Below are positions 24,901 through 34,738 of a DNA stretch of 64,000 nucleotides, in pieces. Both the position numbers and the translations under genes were made by a program. The notes beneath the pieces are model-generated. The model saw only the letters and a program-made list of their open reading frames with translations. It ran no database searches and had not been told where the DNA came from. Origin of the DNA: Dactylis glomerata (Eukaryota; Streptophyta; Magnoliopsida; Poales; Poaceae); the NCBI GenBank assembly GCA_007115705.1, contig QXEO01001023.1, forward strand, positions 2,057,701-2,121,700. The letters are read 5' to 3'. Positions within the stretch are counted from its first letter, which is position 1; each line of letters starts with the position of its first letter.

Positions 24901-26203
24901 TTTTGTTAGGAAAATCTGTTGACTAACTTTTGCACTTTAATGTGGCTTTTCTGACAAAATATAACGAGGAAGAAGTGTTGGGATTATGGTTTTAATATAT
25001 TAGGTATTTTTGTCAGAATCCTCTATGGTCAGGCTCTTTGAAGACCCCAATAGGTGTGTGTCTGTATAATTTATTTACCTTATAAAATAGTAACTATGGG
25101 TTGCCACTGCATTTAAATTCTACTACCCTTTTTGAAATGTGAATCTAAATTAGCTTTCTAAAAAGCTTATATTTTAGAACAGAGATAATGCATGTTAATG
25201 CCTACCACTTCCTAAGAGCAATGAATTTTAATAATAAATATATATAAATAAAAATTATGGCTTAAATACTGTCTTGCTTTTACCGGTTGCGCCAGTGGTG
25301 CAACGGGTCATCTAGTATACTTCAAGGGCAAGTGGGAAAGGCCCTTCGACAAGAAGCGCACAACCAACAGGATTTTCCACCGGCTGGACGGCGGCACCGT
25401 CGAGGTGCCCTTCATGAAGAGCCGGTCGTCCCAGTTCATCGCGGTGCGCGACGGATTCAAGGTGCTCAAACTCCGGTACCAGATGGCACCATCGCAAGGT
25501 AACCCGTCCGGCCACAGTAGGTGCTGATCTTTCCCTCCTATACATTCATCTCATACTCGGGCATATGTTGGGATCAATCCGCCTACACGTGCCTGTCACA
25601 CTCACTCTAATGCATTCCATTATACTAACCTGTTGCTTGTTGACAGGCTATGCGAAGAAGTCTTCTGATCGGAAAAAGCGTGCCAAGGTGTCCTCTGAAC
25701 ATAACAAGCCTACAAAGTTCTCTATGTGCATCTTCCTCCCTGATGCCTGCGACGGCTTGCCAAACCTGGTTGACATGATAGCATCCCATCCCGGCTTCCT
25801 GCACAAGCACCTGCCCAAGAAGATGATTGAGGTCGATGAGTTTCGGGTGCCTAAGTTTAAGTTGTCTTTTGAAAACAGCGTGGTCACCATTCTCAAGAAG
25901 CTGGGGCTTCAATTGCCATTTAACGAACAAGCCGGTCTGTCCGACATGGTAGAGAGTGATGACTCTACCTTGCCGATGGTCGTGAGCGATGTTATTCACA
26001 AGGCGGTCATCGAGGTAAACGAGAAAGGCACCAAAGCTGCGGCTGTCACCACGATGCTGGTTAAATGTTCGATGGGACCGCCGCCGCCACCACCTCAAGT
26101 GGATTTTGTAGCTGACCATCCGTTTGCCTACTTCATAGTGGAGGAGAGGACCGGGGCAATTGTCTTCGCGGGGCATGTCCTCGACCCGTCCAGAGAGAAG
26201 TAG
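18916..26203 (+). CDS. Serpin, first exon split by a Helitron
   Basis: A plant serpin of 421 residues when read as 18916-19441, 25316-25498 and 25647-26203. The first join crosses the Helitron and restores the codon ATA in GNA-I-YFKGKWEKPF, the usual serpin strand sequence. The second is a normal intron (CAAG|GT...ACAG|GC). Hallmarks: NLVFSPLSIYAALALLAAGA near residue 35; VLGNAIYFKGKW near 170; the C-terminal hinge EVNEKGTKAAA; and FVADHPFAYFIVEERTGAIVFAGHV at the end. The hinge has the small residues of inhibitory serpins. Aligning to the Arabidopsis serpin-1 loop spacing puts Cys-Ser at P2-P1, followed by Met, Gly and an unusual six-proline run. Serpins trap proteases in the cytosol or endomembranes. 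If the Helitron is not spliced out, translation ends in it at 19524, leaving a truncated protein without the loop. The transcript state cannot be told from the sequence. Confidence 0.88.
19581..20820 (+). other. GC-rich exon-like sequence inside the Helitron, unrecognised
   Basis: Overlapping open frames on both strands give proline/arginine-rich translations. One from about 19776 starts MAAPPPPAPSPPPP and runs to 20234. Helitrons often carry gene fragments with this composition. No domain is recognised and no exon order can be supported. Confidence 0.3.
22773..22992 (+). repeat. Two-copy 112-bp tandem duplication
   Basis: The block starting CTTCAACACCTGCTGAATGC at 22773 is repeated from 22885 with a few substitutions (aaaatgctattttgc versus aattgccattctgc), ending CCTGGCATTTGGA in both. 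It lies inside the Helitron and is non-coding. Confidence 0.85.
24307..24468 (+). CDS. Small ORF (53 aa) in the Helitron, doubtful
   Basis: ATG to TAG, starting MALELDCLGPVAKQVSKEVD and ending in ...HECDIQAMQ. Its balanced, protein-like composition stands out in AT-rich surroundings. No homology is recognised. It could be part of a captured exon. Confidence 0.25.
   Translation: MALELDCLGPVAKQVSKEVDWSVHGPLAEDIKSRLKGFGNFAVNHECDIQAMQ
25286..25315 (+). other. Helitron 3' terminal hairpin and CTAG end
   Basis: An 8-bp stem with one G-T pair around the loop AGT, then CGGGTCAT-CTAG directly before host T. This is the structure used as the rolling-circle termination signal in Helitrons. Confidence 0.85.
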
Positions 26204-26594
26204 GACCTCTCGAATTCAGGATTTTGTTTTGATTTATTTAGATATCCATAGGAGTAATGTGGCATTCTCATGCTATTGTATTTACACTAGTGGAAAACAG
26301 GAGGATGACGCGGGACCTTCCGTGCTAGTGCCGATGTCGATAACGAAAGGGGGCAGAAACCAATCTGCAGGTAGAACGCCAGTAGTGCAATTTCACTGTT
26401 GCTAAAGTGAGAACAAAAGAGTTAGTGCTTTGATACATCATATATAGAAGAAGGCCTCGCCTCACCATCAAATGCATTTTATTGCTCTTCAGCAAAGCCA
26501 CTTTGACCCGGTCAATCATAGAAATTGGAATAGAAAGAGCTGCTTCCTCTAGGCGTAGACCAGTTATCAACCAACTTGAAAAAGAAATTCCTAT

Positions 26595-26805
26595 CATCAG
26601 TCCCGGTTGGTTTCGGGCTTCAGTCCCGGTTGCGCAACCGGGACTAACCAACCGGGACTGGAGTTCCATCATTAGTCCCGGTTGCTATACGAACCGGGAC
26701 TAAAGACTTACCACGTGGCAGGGGCCAGGCGCTCGTGGGCGTAGGACCTTTAGTCCCGGTTCGTGTTACGAACCGGGACTAAAGAGCCCACACGTGGCAG
26801 CCTTT
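26595..26805. repeat. Left subterminal motif array of the CACTA element
   Basis: Several AGTCCCGGTT / AACCGGGACT pairs arranged as short hairpins with spacers such as 'gctatacg' and 'cgtgttacg'. These are the expected binding sites of the element's own regulatory/transposase protein (by analogy with TNPA sites of En/Spm). Confidence 0.8.
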
Positions 26806-27063
26806 GCTTCTTCTTTATTTTTCTGGATTTCAATTGTTATTTAGGGGTTTAGGGTTTATTTGTATTTTGCTCCATTCAATTTTTTGATTCATTTCAAACA
26901 AGTTTTAGTATATACATATTCATACAACATTACAACATAATATACAAGCCGATACATATATAATATATCTTGTCTGCCGAACATATACATACAAGTATAT
27001 ACAACTTGTTTACACACATAAGATCACGATTTATTTAATTACACACATACAACTTGTCTAATC

Positions 27064-30000
27064 GAAACTGACATGAAATTCACCCTTTGGGTTAATGACA
27101 TGGTCAAGCAAAAATCCGGCTATTTCCTCTTGAATTCCTATTATGCGTTCAGTCGGTAAGAGCCGATTCCGCTTTGCTTCGAACTACGAAGAAGAAGATC
27201 AATATGAATACAAATCATCATAACAAAATTGATGGCAATAAATGAATTTGTCAGTATATTGTTCACTTACTGTTTGAAAATCAATTCCTTCAGTGACCTG
27301 CGCGCGAAGGTTCTCGCAAGGGTAGTATGCACATAAATTAGTCCCCGATGGCTGCCTCGCACACTTTACGAGAATAGATTTTAGTCAGTGACATATCAAG
27401 ATTGATATACTTAATGGTATTTAAAACTAGAATTAAAGCATAGTATGCACATAAATTAGTCCCCGACGACTTACCTCAATCGGACGGTAAATCAGCTCAT
27501 TTTTTCATTCACCTTTTACTATACGTATAAACCGTTTCCAAACACTGCCGAGCAAACAAAATGAATAGATGAGTTATAAATGAATGAAAGAGACCGATAT
27601 AATACCGTAATGATTGAAATTACCTATCCATCATATCAATGATGATTTGGTATTCATTAAGTTGTTTATTCATCGAGTCAAAGATTTCAACCCTTCCATA
27701 GTCAGGTTTAATCTTTAGCAAAATCCAGTTGTAACTGCGCGCAAGTTTAATTATATAAGTTAATAACTCATCAATTACACTTATAACATCGAGTAAGGAA
27801 AAATAACTGTGTATAAGATAGTAACACTCACTTGAAGTTGTACGAAAACAGTATTCTAGTTCTGTATTCCTGCGTAAGTAAGAACTCTAGCAAGATATCC
27901 TCCGTCTCCTTGCGTTTGTTCTGTACCGTCACTGCGTTAACTCGATTTGGATCAATGAATCCAAGTTGGAAGTCATTCCTTTGCTTACATTGCATACTCT
28001 TCATTCTGCATAATAAACAGCGTAGTGAGGATAATTACATGCAAAGAACGAGTTGAGCTAGAGACTTATAGAAATAATGAATCACTTACAGAACATAGGC
28101 ACTGACGAGAGATTTGTCGAGCACATCTTGATTGAATAGCTGAAAGAATTTATCAAACTCAATATGGACCAAGTCTTCACCTAAGAAATAGTCCCGTGTG
28201 ATTTTCATAAGGAGAAATTCTTGCATGTACCACTTATGCAATTTTCGTATTTGTGTTGGTAGATTCCTTTCAATCTAAGTTGGGACCAGACTCTTCCCCT
28301 TTTCATATTGCCGTGCTACAGGCGCCTTTGGGATATCTTCATACAACAATTGAGAAAGAGTCAAACCAGCTTCAGCAGCAAAGTCGGCGTGACTGGGTTG
28401 AGCAACACTCCCACCAGCATCACTAGCAAAGACCTTTAGCGGGGAGATCGATTTTTTGGTCTGTGCTCCAAGCTGGGCAACGTCTCTTTTCCCTCTTGCA
28501 GTTGCGCTTGTCTTATTAGCTTCTTCTTTTGCATCTACCTGCTTATCCAAACAGCGCTTATAGTCATCTGGCTTATTCAATTCATATTGCAAAGGTTGGG
28601 TAAGCATATCAAAGGCACACTCCTTCTGTTTCAGAGTATATACCTGCTTTGGGGTAGGGGTCGGGCATAGCGCTGCGAGGTTTCTTTTCACTTTGGCTCT
28701 GTCCTCCGCCTCAATTTCTTCAGCAGTCTTCTCGACAGGAGGAGGCGGCACCGCCTTAACTTTCTTGGCCCTATGTTTCTTCGGAGAGACATTGCTAGTG
28801 GACATAGCAGCGGACTTGCCATAACTCTGGGACTTACGAGTGGGCAGAGGCGGCGGAGGCGGCTGACATTGAGGCGGAGATCGATGTGGACTCGGGGTAT
28901 GGTAGTCGTCCCTGTCGTCGTCGGGAGGTGGTGAATTACGAGGACTAGGAGGAGAGGGTGGCCGCCTTGGCGCCGAGCCTGGAAACACGATGTGTTTCTT
29001 ATCCCAAAGAATGACACCACCCAATACTTCTCCAAGTGTTGCCTCCTCTTCAGGTCCAGCGACGTCAAGATCGAGGGACTCATACCCCGGTACAATTGCA
29101 TCCACCCCGACACGAGCATAGCCAGCTGGAATCTCACGGCCATGCCAGGTTTGTCCAGGTCCAGATGGTAACACATAGCCAACCGCCACCTTCATCGATA
29201 TGTTCTTCATGGGAACATGCATCTCACAGTTTGTCTTCTTGCTGATATCATCCACGGGGTAGCGATCCATCGGTGCCTCATCGGCCCTGACCTCCGTGGA
29301 AGCCACACTGCTTCTCCGCTGAGATCGGTCGCCTGATGCATATTCTAGTTGTTGCTGAGGCTGAGTTGTCCCTTGCGACTTTAATTCATCCAGTGCCTGC
29401 TGCTGTTTTAAATACATATCTCTTAGCTCAGCCTATTGCCTTTCTAGGCTCTCTATCTGTGTGGCCTCCTCCTGCGCCTTTTGCTTCTTCGCTCTCTCTC
29501 GGCTTCTATAAGTCTAGCTGTCTTCGGCGAACCCAGACCTCCACGGAATGGCAGAATCCAGACCTCATGTTCATCCTGTGTGTTCTTTGTTCTTGAGGGC
29601 CTTTGTCAGCTCATCGTTCTCTCTGTCCGGCTTGAACGTCCCCTCTTGAACCTCGGCGATTGTCTTGACAAGTTCTCCCAGGGGTTCAACAATTTGTTTC
29701 TTCTTTTCGACTAATTTCCCTGTTCTCTCGTCGTAGACAGCCCCATGCGCAAGTGCCCAATTTCTTGACCTTCTGGGCCATTGTTCTGTTTCTGGTTTGA
29801 TGCCTTTTTCTCGTAGGGCGGCCTCTTGTATATCCCACTTAGGCTCGGCCCTTTTGTAGCCACCTGGACCCAACGTCTAGTGATATTTTTTTTCGCGGCA
29901 TTTAATTAATTTTTCTTACTACTTAGCTTACCCAGTTCAGACTCCTTGTACTCCACAAATGCGTCCCAGTGATCCCGCAGGTTCTCATTGGGGCCAGTAA

Positions 30001-30745
30001 ATTCTGGAGCTTGTCGATCGGCGTTGACATAGACGGACCATAACCTCTTCTTGTGGTTATTGAACTGTGCAGCCATCTTCTTGAGAGCCCACTCCCTGAC
30101 TTTCTCCTTCTGTTTCTCTGCGACTTCAAGGGACTCGGTGACCGGCAGATTGAAATGTGGAATGAGGGATCCCCAAAGTCTGTCTTTCAAGACCTTGGTG
30201 ACATAATTGACTGCTGCACCCTCTTCTGGCTCTGCCTCTTCTGGCTCTCCCTTTGCCGCCTTGGGCTTATACCAATACTGAATGCTTATCGGGACTATGT
30301 CCCTGACAAGACATCCACATTGAGTAGTGAACGCATTTGCGACACTCTTGGGTTCCAACGGTTCGCCTTCATTTGAGAGACGCCCAATCGTGTAATGCTG
30401 ATCGGATGCCAGCCGTTTGGCCAGGCCTCGCTTCTTTCTAGAAGATTCAGAGGTCTAAAAAAAGAAACATTCGTTAATATATATACCACTTAATGCATCG
30501 TCATCTACAGATTCATGAATAGAGGCTTAACATATGTATACCTCGCCGGACCGCGTTAAGGCACGTCCAATCCCTTGTGAGCCGTCCTCGCAATCATCAT
30601 TTGTTTCTGATTCATGCGGCTGCTCCTCCTCCATTCCCTCACCCGACTCGTTTAAAAATTTTGAGCCGTCTCCTTCTCCACCGATACCCTCTCCTATAAT
30701 ATTCAACATCTCGTCCTCACCTTCTCTCTCGGCGCCAAAATCCAT
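27064..30745 (-). pseudogene. Second CACTA gene, with Ulp1/C48-like protease domain, decayed
   Basis: Read on the minus strand in order: an acidic exon (30745-30550, MDFGAEREGEDEM); a transposase-24-like block (30358-29906, from WYKPKAAKGE to WALKKMAAQF and NHKKRLWSVYVNADR); a further piece (29873-29571); then a 380-residue frame (29417-28275) with a GYVLPSGPGQTWHGREIPAG segment, a Pro-rich linker and a coiled basic part. Beyond 28260, short exons reach 27064 and encode a Ulp1-like cysteine-protease fold: YNWILLKIKPDYGRVEIFDS near 27690-27735 and GTNLCAYYPCENLRAQ near 27300-27340. In-frame stops between blocks (for example near 29570 and 29430) make it a pseudogene. The histidine usually found before Trp in the first protease motif reads Asn here. 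Such composite genes are usual partners of TNP2 in grass CACTA elements; their exact role is unsettled. Confidence 0.7.
27323..27469 (-). repeat. Duplicated segment around the protease-motif exon
   Basis: The phrase AGTATGCACATAAATTAGTC plus 'cccga' occurs at 27323 and again at 27442, a 119-bp offset. One copy encodes the Cys-containing motif and the other starts right at a candidate splice donor (GAG|GTAAGTCG on the minus strand). Confidence 0.65.
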
Positions 30746-30924
30746 ATCTTAAATAATACACAAAAAAGATTAATACATTACGTCGAGTAAACAATATACA
30801 GCAGATAGATATAGATCAACAACATTACGCGAATGCAGTACAATAACATATATAGATCAACAACATTACGCGGATGCAATACAATAACAAATAATCCACC
30901 AGTTACATAACACATCAAGAATAA

Positions 30925-31290
30925 TCAACGTCGACTTGGTGCTGAGTCACGGATGGTAACAAACCAAAGATGTGGAACGCTAACGGGATCATAGCTAATG
31001 TGATCTCCCTGAAGAATCGACCAACCCCTATCAAGAGACCTAGCCAACAAATAAAGGTAGCGACGGACGTGCTCGTCCTCCTCTCCGATACGTCGATGTA
31101 CCACCTCCTCGGGGGCCGCCTCCCTCCACACCGTGCTTGGCCCACGCGACCTCCACCAAAGCAGATCCAGGTCGACAACGGGACCCGGATTCCTCACCAA
31201 GCTGCGCGCTCCAACAGGTGACACCTCCCAGTGCCAGCCCGACGGAGCCCACTCCCAAACAGCGCCCATCTGATCGAATGGGTGGGACAT
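30925..31290 (-). CDS. Small Trp-rich ORF of the CACTA element (121 aa)
   Basis: Starts at MSHPFDQMGAVWEWAPSGWH and is open to the stop at 30925. It is rich in Trp and Arg, with paired basic residues. It lies between the second CACTA gene and its GC-rich putative leader, on the same strand, and may be a 5' exon of that gene. No domain recognised. Confidence 0.35.
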   Translation of the reverse strand: MSHPFDQMGAVWEWAPSGWHWEVSPVGARSLVRNPGPVVDLDLLWWRSRGPSTVWREAAPEEVVHRRIGEEDEHVRRYLYLLARSLDRGWSILQGDHISYDPVSVPHLWFVTIRDSAPSRR

Positions 31291-31339
31291 CGTGGCCGCT
31301 GACAAACAACTAATATATAAACAACTAAACAAATAAACC

Positions 31340-31930
31340 CTAACTCTATTTCCTTTATTTCTAACATTTCTAACTAACATTTCTAACATATCTATTACTA
31401 ACTATTTTTTTACTCTATTTCTAACAAAATACATATTTCTAACAATATTACCAACAATATTCTATTACTAACTATAATATTTCTATTTCTAACTCTATTG
31501 CTATTACTAACTAATATTCTTATTTCTAACTCTATTTCTATTATTACTAACTAATATTTCTATTTCTAACTAATATTTCTATTACTAACTAAATTTTCTA
31601 TTACTAACTAATATTTCTATTTCTAACTCTATTTCTATTATTACTAACTAATATTTCTATTTCTAACTCTATTTCTATTATTACTAACTAATATTTCTAT
31701 TTCTAACTAATATTTCTATTACTAACTAATTTTTCTATTTCTAACTCTATTTCTATTACTTACTAAATTTCTAACTAATATTTCTATTTCTATTTCTAAC
31801 TAATATTTCTATTACTAACTAATTTTTTTCTAACATTACTAACTAATTTTTTTCTAACATTACTAACTATTTTTTTTCTAACATTACTAACTAATTTTTT
31901 TCTAACATTACTAACTTTTTTTCTAACGCT
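31340..31930. repeat. Low-complexity TTTCTAAC/TATTACTAAC repeat
   Basis: About 590 bp of interleaved 'tatttctaactc', 'tattactaactaa' and 'tttttctaacat' units. On the minus strand these read as purine-rich GTTAG/AGAAAT repeats. It probably lies in an intron or leader of the second CACTA gene. Confidence 0.85.
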
Positions 31931-31944
31931 AAAAGTAGAGTTTT

Positions 31945-32300
31945 ATACCTGCAGTGGGCGAGGCGACAGCCGACGATGTCGGGTCGGGGGCGGCGGCGAT
32001 GTCGCGGGTCGGGGGCGGCGGCGATGCGGCTCGGGGGCACGACGATGCGGTTCGGCCGGGAGCGCGGCGATCGGAGGCCGGCGCGCGGCTCAGGGGGCGG
32101 CGTCGACATGCGGCTCGGGGGCGGCGGCGATGCGCGGCTCGGGGTGCGGCGTCGGAGGCGGCTCCGGGGCGGCATCGGAGGCGGCACGGAGGCGGCGTCG
32201 TCGGCTGCGGCGATGGGCGGCGTCACGGAACCCTCGGGCCGCAACAATCGGCGGCGAGGTGGTTTGTGCGTCGGGCGGCCTCCGTTTCTGCTAAGTGTTG
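31945..32300 (-). other. GC-rich putative first exon/leader of the second CACTA gene
   Basis: An open minus-strand frame from 32247, starting MLRPEGSVTPPIAAADDAAS and rich in Pro/Arg/Ser, just upstream on that strand of the low-complexity repeat. CGG-rich triplet repeats open several frames on both strands, so the coding status is doubtful. It directly adjoins the internal AGTCCCGGTT cluster. Confidence 0.3.
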
Positions 32301-32344
32301 AGTGAGAGAGGAAGAAGAGAGAGTGGCGGGTGGTTATATACCCC

Positions 32345-32520
32345 CTCCCCCTTTAGTCCCGGTTGGTGGCTCCAACCGGGACTAAAGAGGGGTCTTTAGT
32401 CCCGGTTGGAGGCACCAACCGGGACTAAAGACCCTTTAGTCCCGGTTGATGCCTCCAACTGGGAATAAAGATATTCGGCGGTTCGCGCGCCCAGACCGAG
32501 AACCAACCGGGACTAAAGGT
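32345..32520. repeat. Internal cluster of CACTA subterminal motifs
   Basis: At least six AGTCCCGGTT/AACCGGGACT motifs in inverted pairs ('tttagtcccggttggtggct' and so on). They match the arrays near the element's ends but lie 6 kb inside, immediately upstream of the second gene on the minus strand and downstream of the transposase gene. Confidence 0.85.
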
Positions 32521-32607
32521 GTAATAAATGCGCGCCAAGCTGTGTATTTTTTTCAGATTTCATTTGAATATGAATTTTGAATTTCAATTTGAATAACTTC
32601 TTTATAT

Positions 32608-33290
32608 TTTAGAATTTGATAAAACTTTGAATATGAAAAGTGTTTGAAATTGAATAACTAATTCAAAACTATTTTCTATTTTTAAAATCAATTATTCTAA
32701 CTATTCAAACAATTAACTATTTTGCCATTTTCAATTAAAACTATATTGATTAATATTCTTTTTGCATATTTTAGAATTTGATAAAACTATGAATATAAAA
32801 AGTGTTTGAAATTGAATAACTAATTCAAAACTATTTTCTATTTTTAAAATCAATTATTCTAACTATTCAAACAATTAACTATTTGCCATTTTCAATTAAA
32901 ACTATATTGATTAATATTCTTTTTGCATATTTTAGAATTTGATAAAACTATGAATATGAAAAGTGTTTGAAATTGAATAACTAATTAAAAACTATTTTCT
33001 ATTTTTAAAATCAATTATTCTAACTATTTAAACAATTAACTATTTGCCATTTTCAATTAAAACTATATTGATTAATATTCTTTTTGCATATTTTAGAATT
33101 TGATAAAACTTTGAATATGAAAAGTGTTTCAAATTGAATAACAAATTCAAAACCATTTTTTATTTTCAAAAAAAAGTTATTCTAACTATTCAAACTATTA
33201 ACTATTTTGCCATTTTCAATTAAAACTATACTTCTGAATCTGACAAAACTTGGAATATAAAAAGTGTTCGAATTTGAATAGCTAACCCAA
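32608..33290. repeat. 161-bp AT-rich tandem repeat, about 4.3 copies
   Basis: AGAATTTGATAAAACT recurs at 32611, 32773, 32934 and 33095, and a diverged start ('gaatctgacaaaacttgg') near 33236, so the period is 161-162 bp. Copies two and three are nearly identical. It lies between the two CACTA genes. Confidence 0.9.
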
Positions 33291-34738
33291 AATCATACAT
33301 TATTACACATAAAAGGTTTAATACATTATTACACATCACCAACATCCCCATCTAGTGTTGGAGTTTCCTTCTGCACCGTAACCATGGAGTATCTTCTTTG
33401 TTTAAGAGGATGGTTGGGTCAGTGTTCACTCTAAAGGGCGGAATTTCATTAAACTTGTTATAATCTTCTGACATATCTATCTTGTCCTCTACTCCCACGA
33501 TGATTATTTTCCCTAAGAGAACAATGTGTCGCTTTGGCTCATCATGTGATGTATTCATTTTCTTATCTTTTCTTTTTCTCGGTTTCGTAGACATGTCCTT
33601 CACATAGAAAATCTGAGCGACGTCATTGGCTAGGACGAATGGTTCATCTCTGTAACTAAGATTATTGAGATCCACCGTTGTCATTCCGTACTGCTGGTCT
33701 ACCTTTACCCCGCCTCCTGTCAGCTTGACCCATTTGCACCGAAACAAAGGGACCTTAAAAGACGGTCCATAGTCAAGTTCCCATATCTCCTCTATGTAAC
33801 CATAATATGTGTCCTTTGTCCCATTGTTGTTTGCTGCATCAAAGCGGACACCACTGTTTTGATTGGTGCTCTTTTTATCTTGGGCGACCGTGTAAAATGT
33901 ATTCCCATTTATCTCATAACCCTGGAAAGTCAATATAGTGGAAGATGGTTTCTTGGCCAACATGGACAGCTCATATCCAACAGTGGCGTCATTTATGAGA
34001 AGTGTTTGCAACCAACCACCAAAAGTTGCCATGTGCAACTTTGTAATCTAGGAGTCAGACTGCCCCGGGTTTTCCGAGCGTACAATATTCTTGTGTCGCT
34101 CCATATACGGCTCCACCTACGTGGAATTTCGTAAAACTGTGTAGTGTGCTTCACTCAAAGAATGTCCTTCCATATAGTATGCTGATTTCATTCCTAGCGT
34201 GCCTTTTCCACTCAGTCTCCCCTCATGCCGCGATTGAGGAAGACCAATCGGGTTCAGGTCAGGAACAAGGTCAACACAAAACTCAATGACCTCCTCTGTT
34301 AGATAGCCCTTGGAGATGCTTCCTTCTGGCCTAGCACGGTTATGCACATATTTCTTTAAGACTCCCATGAACCTCTCAAAGGGGAACATATTATGCAGAA
34401 ATACTGGACCGAGAATGGAAATCTCTTCGACTAGGTGAAGTAAGAGATGCGTCATAATATTGAAGAAGGACGGTGGGAACACCAACTCAAAGCTGACAAG
34501 ACATTGGGCCACATCATTCTGTAATCATTGTAGATCTTCTGGATTGATTACCTTCTGCGAAATTGCATTGAGGAATGCACAAAGCTTCACAATCGGTACT
34601 CGAACATTTTCTGGTAGAATCCCCCTCAATGCAACCGGAAGCAATTGCGTCATAAGCACATGGCAGTCATGAGACTTTAGGTTTTGGAATTTTTTCTCTG
34701 CCATATTTATTATTCCCTTTATATTTGACGAGAATCCA

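Larger units (their letters stand above)
19442..25315 (+). mobile_element. Non-autonomous Helitron inserted in the serpin exon
   Basis: The 3' end has a hairpin (GTTGCGCC-AGT-GGTGCAAC, 25286-25304), seven bases, then CTAG (25312-25315), the signature Helitron terminus. The 5' end reads TTTCTCTTCTAAAGG, close to the usual TCTCTNCTA start but with two extra Ts. Insertion is between A (19441) and T (25316), as Helitrons do, without target duplication. Removing the 5,874 bp joins the serpin codons exactly in frame, which independently fixes both ends. No Rep/helicase gene is visible, so it depends on another element. The interior has GC-rich exon-like sequence (19600-20800) that may be captured, and a 112-bp tandem duplication. 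Confidence 0.88.

Noticed and set aside
19442..25315. Treating the gap in the serpin as an ordinary long intron
   Set aside because: No GT donor exists at the break, the usual grass serpin intron is found intact further on (25499-25646), and Helitron ends lie exactly at the join.
31340..31930. CRISPR-like or satellite array
   Set aside because: The units are short, overlapping and irregular with no spacers; this is simple-sequence DNA in a eukaryotic transposon.
31954..32305. Plus-strand Gly/Arg-rich frames
   Set aside because: CGG-type triplet-rich DNA opens all frames; placement favours a minus-strand leader exon at most.
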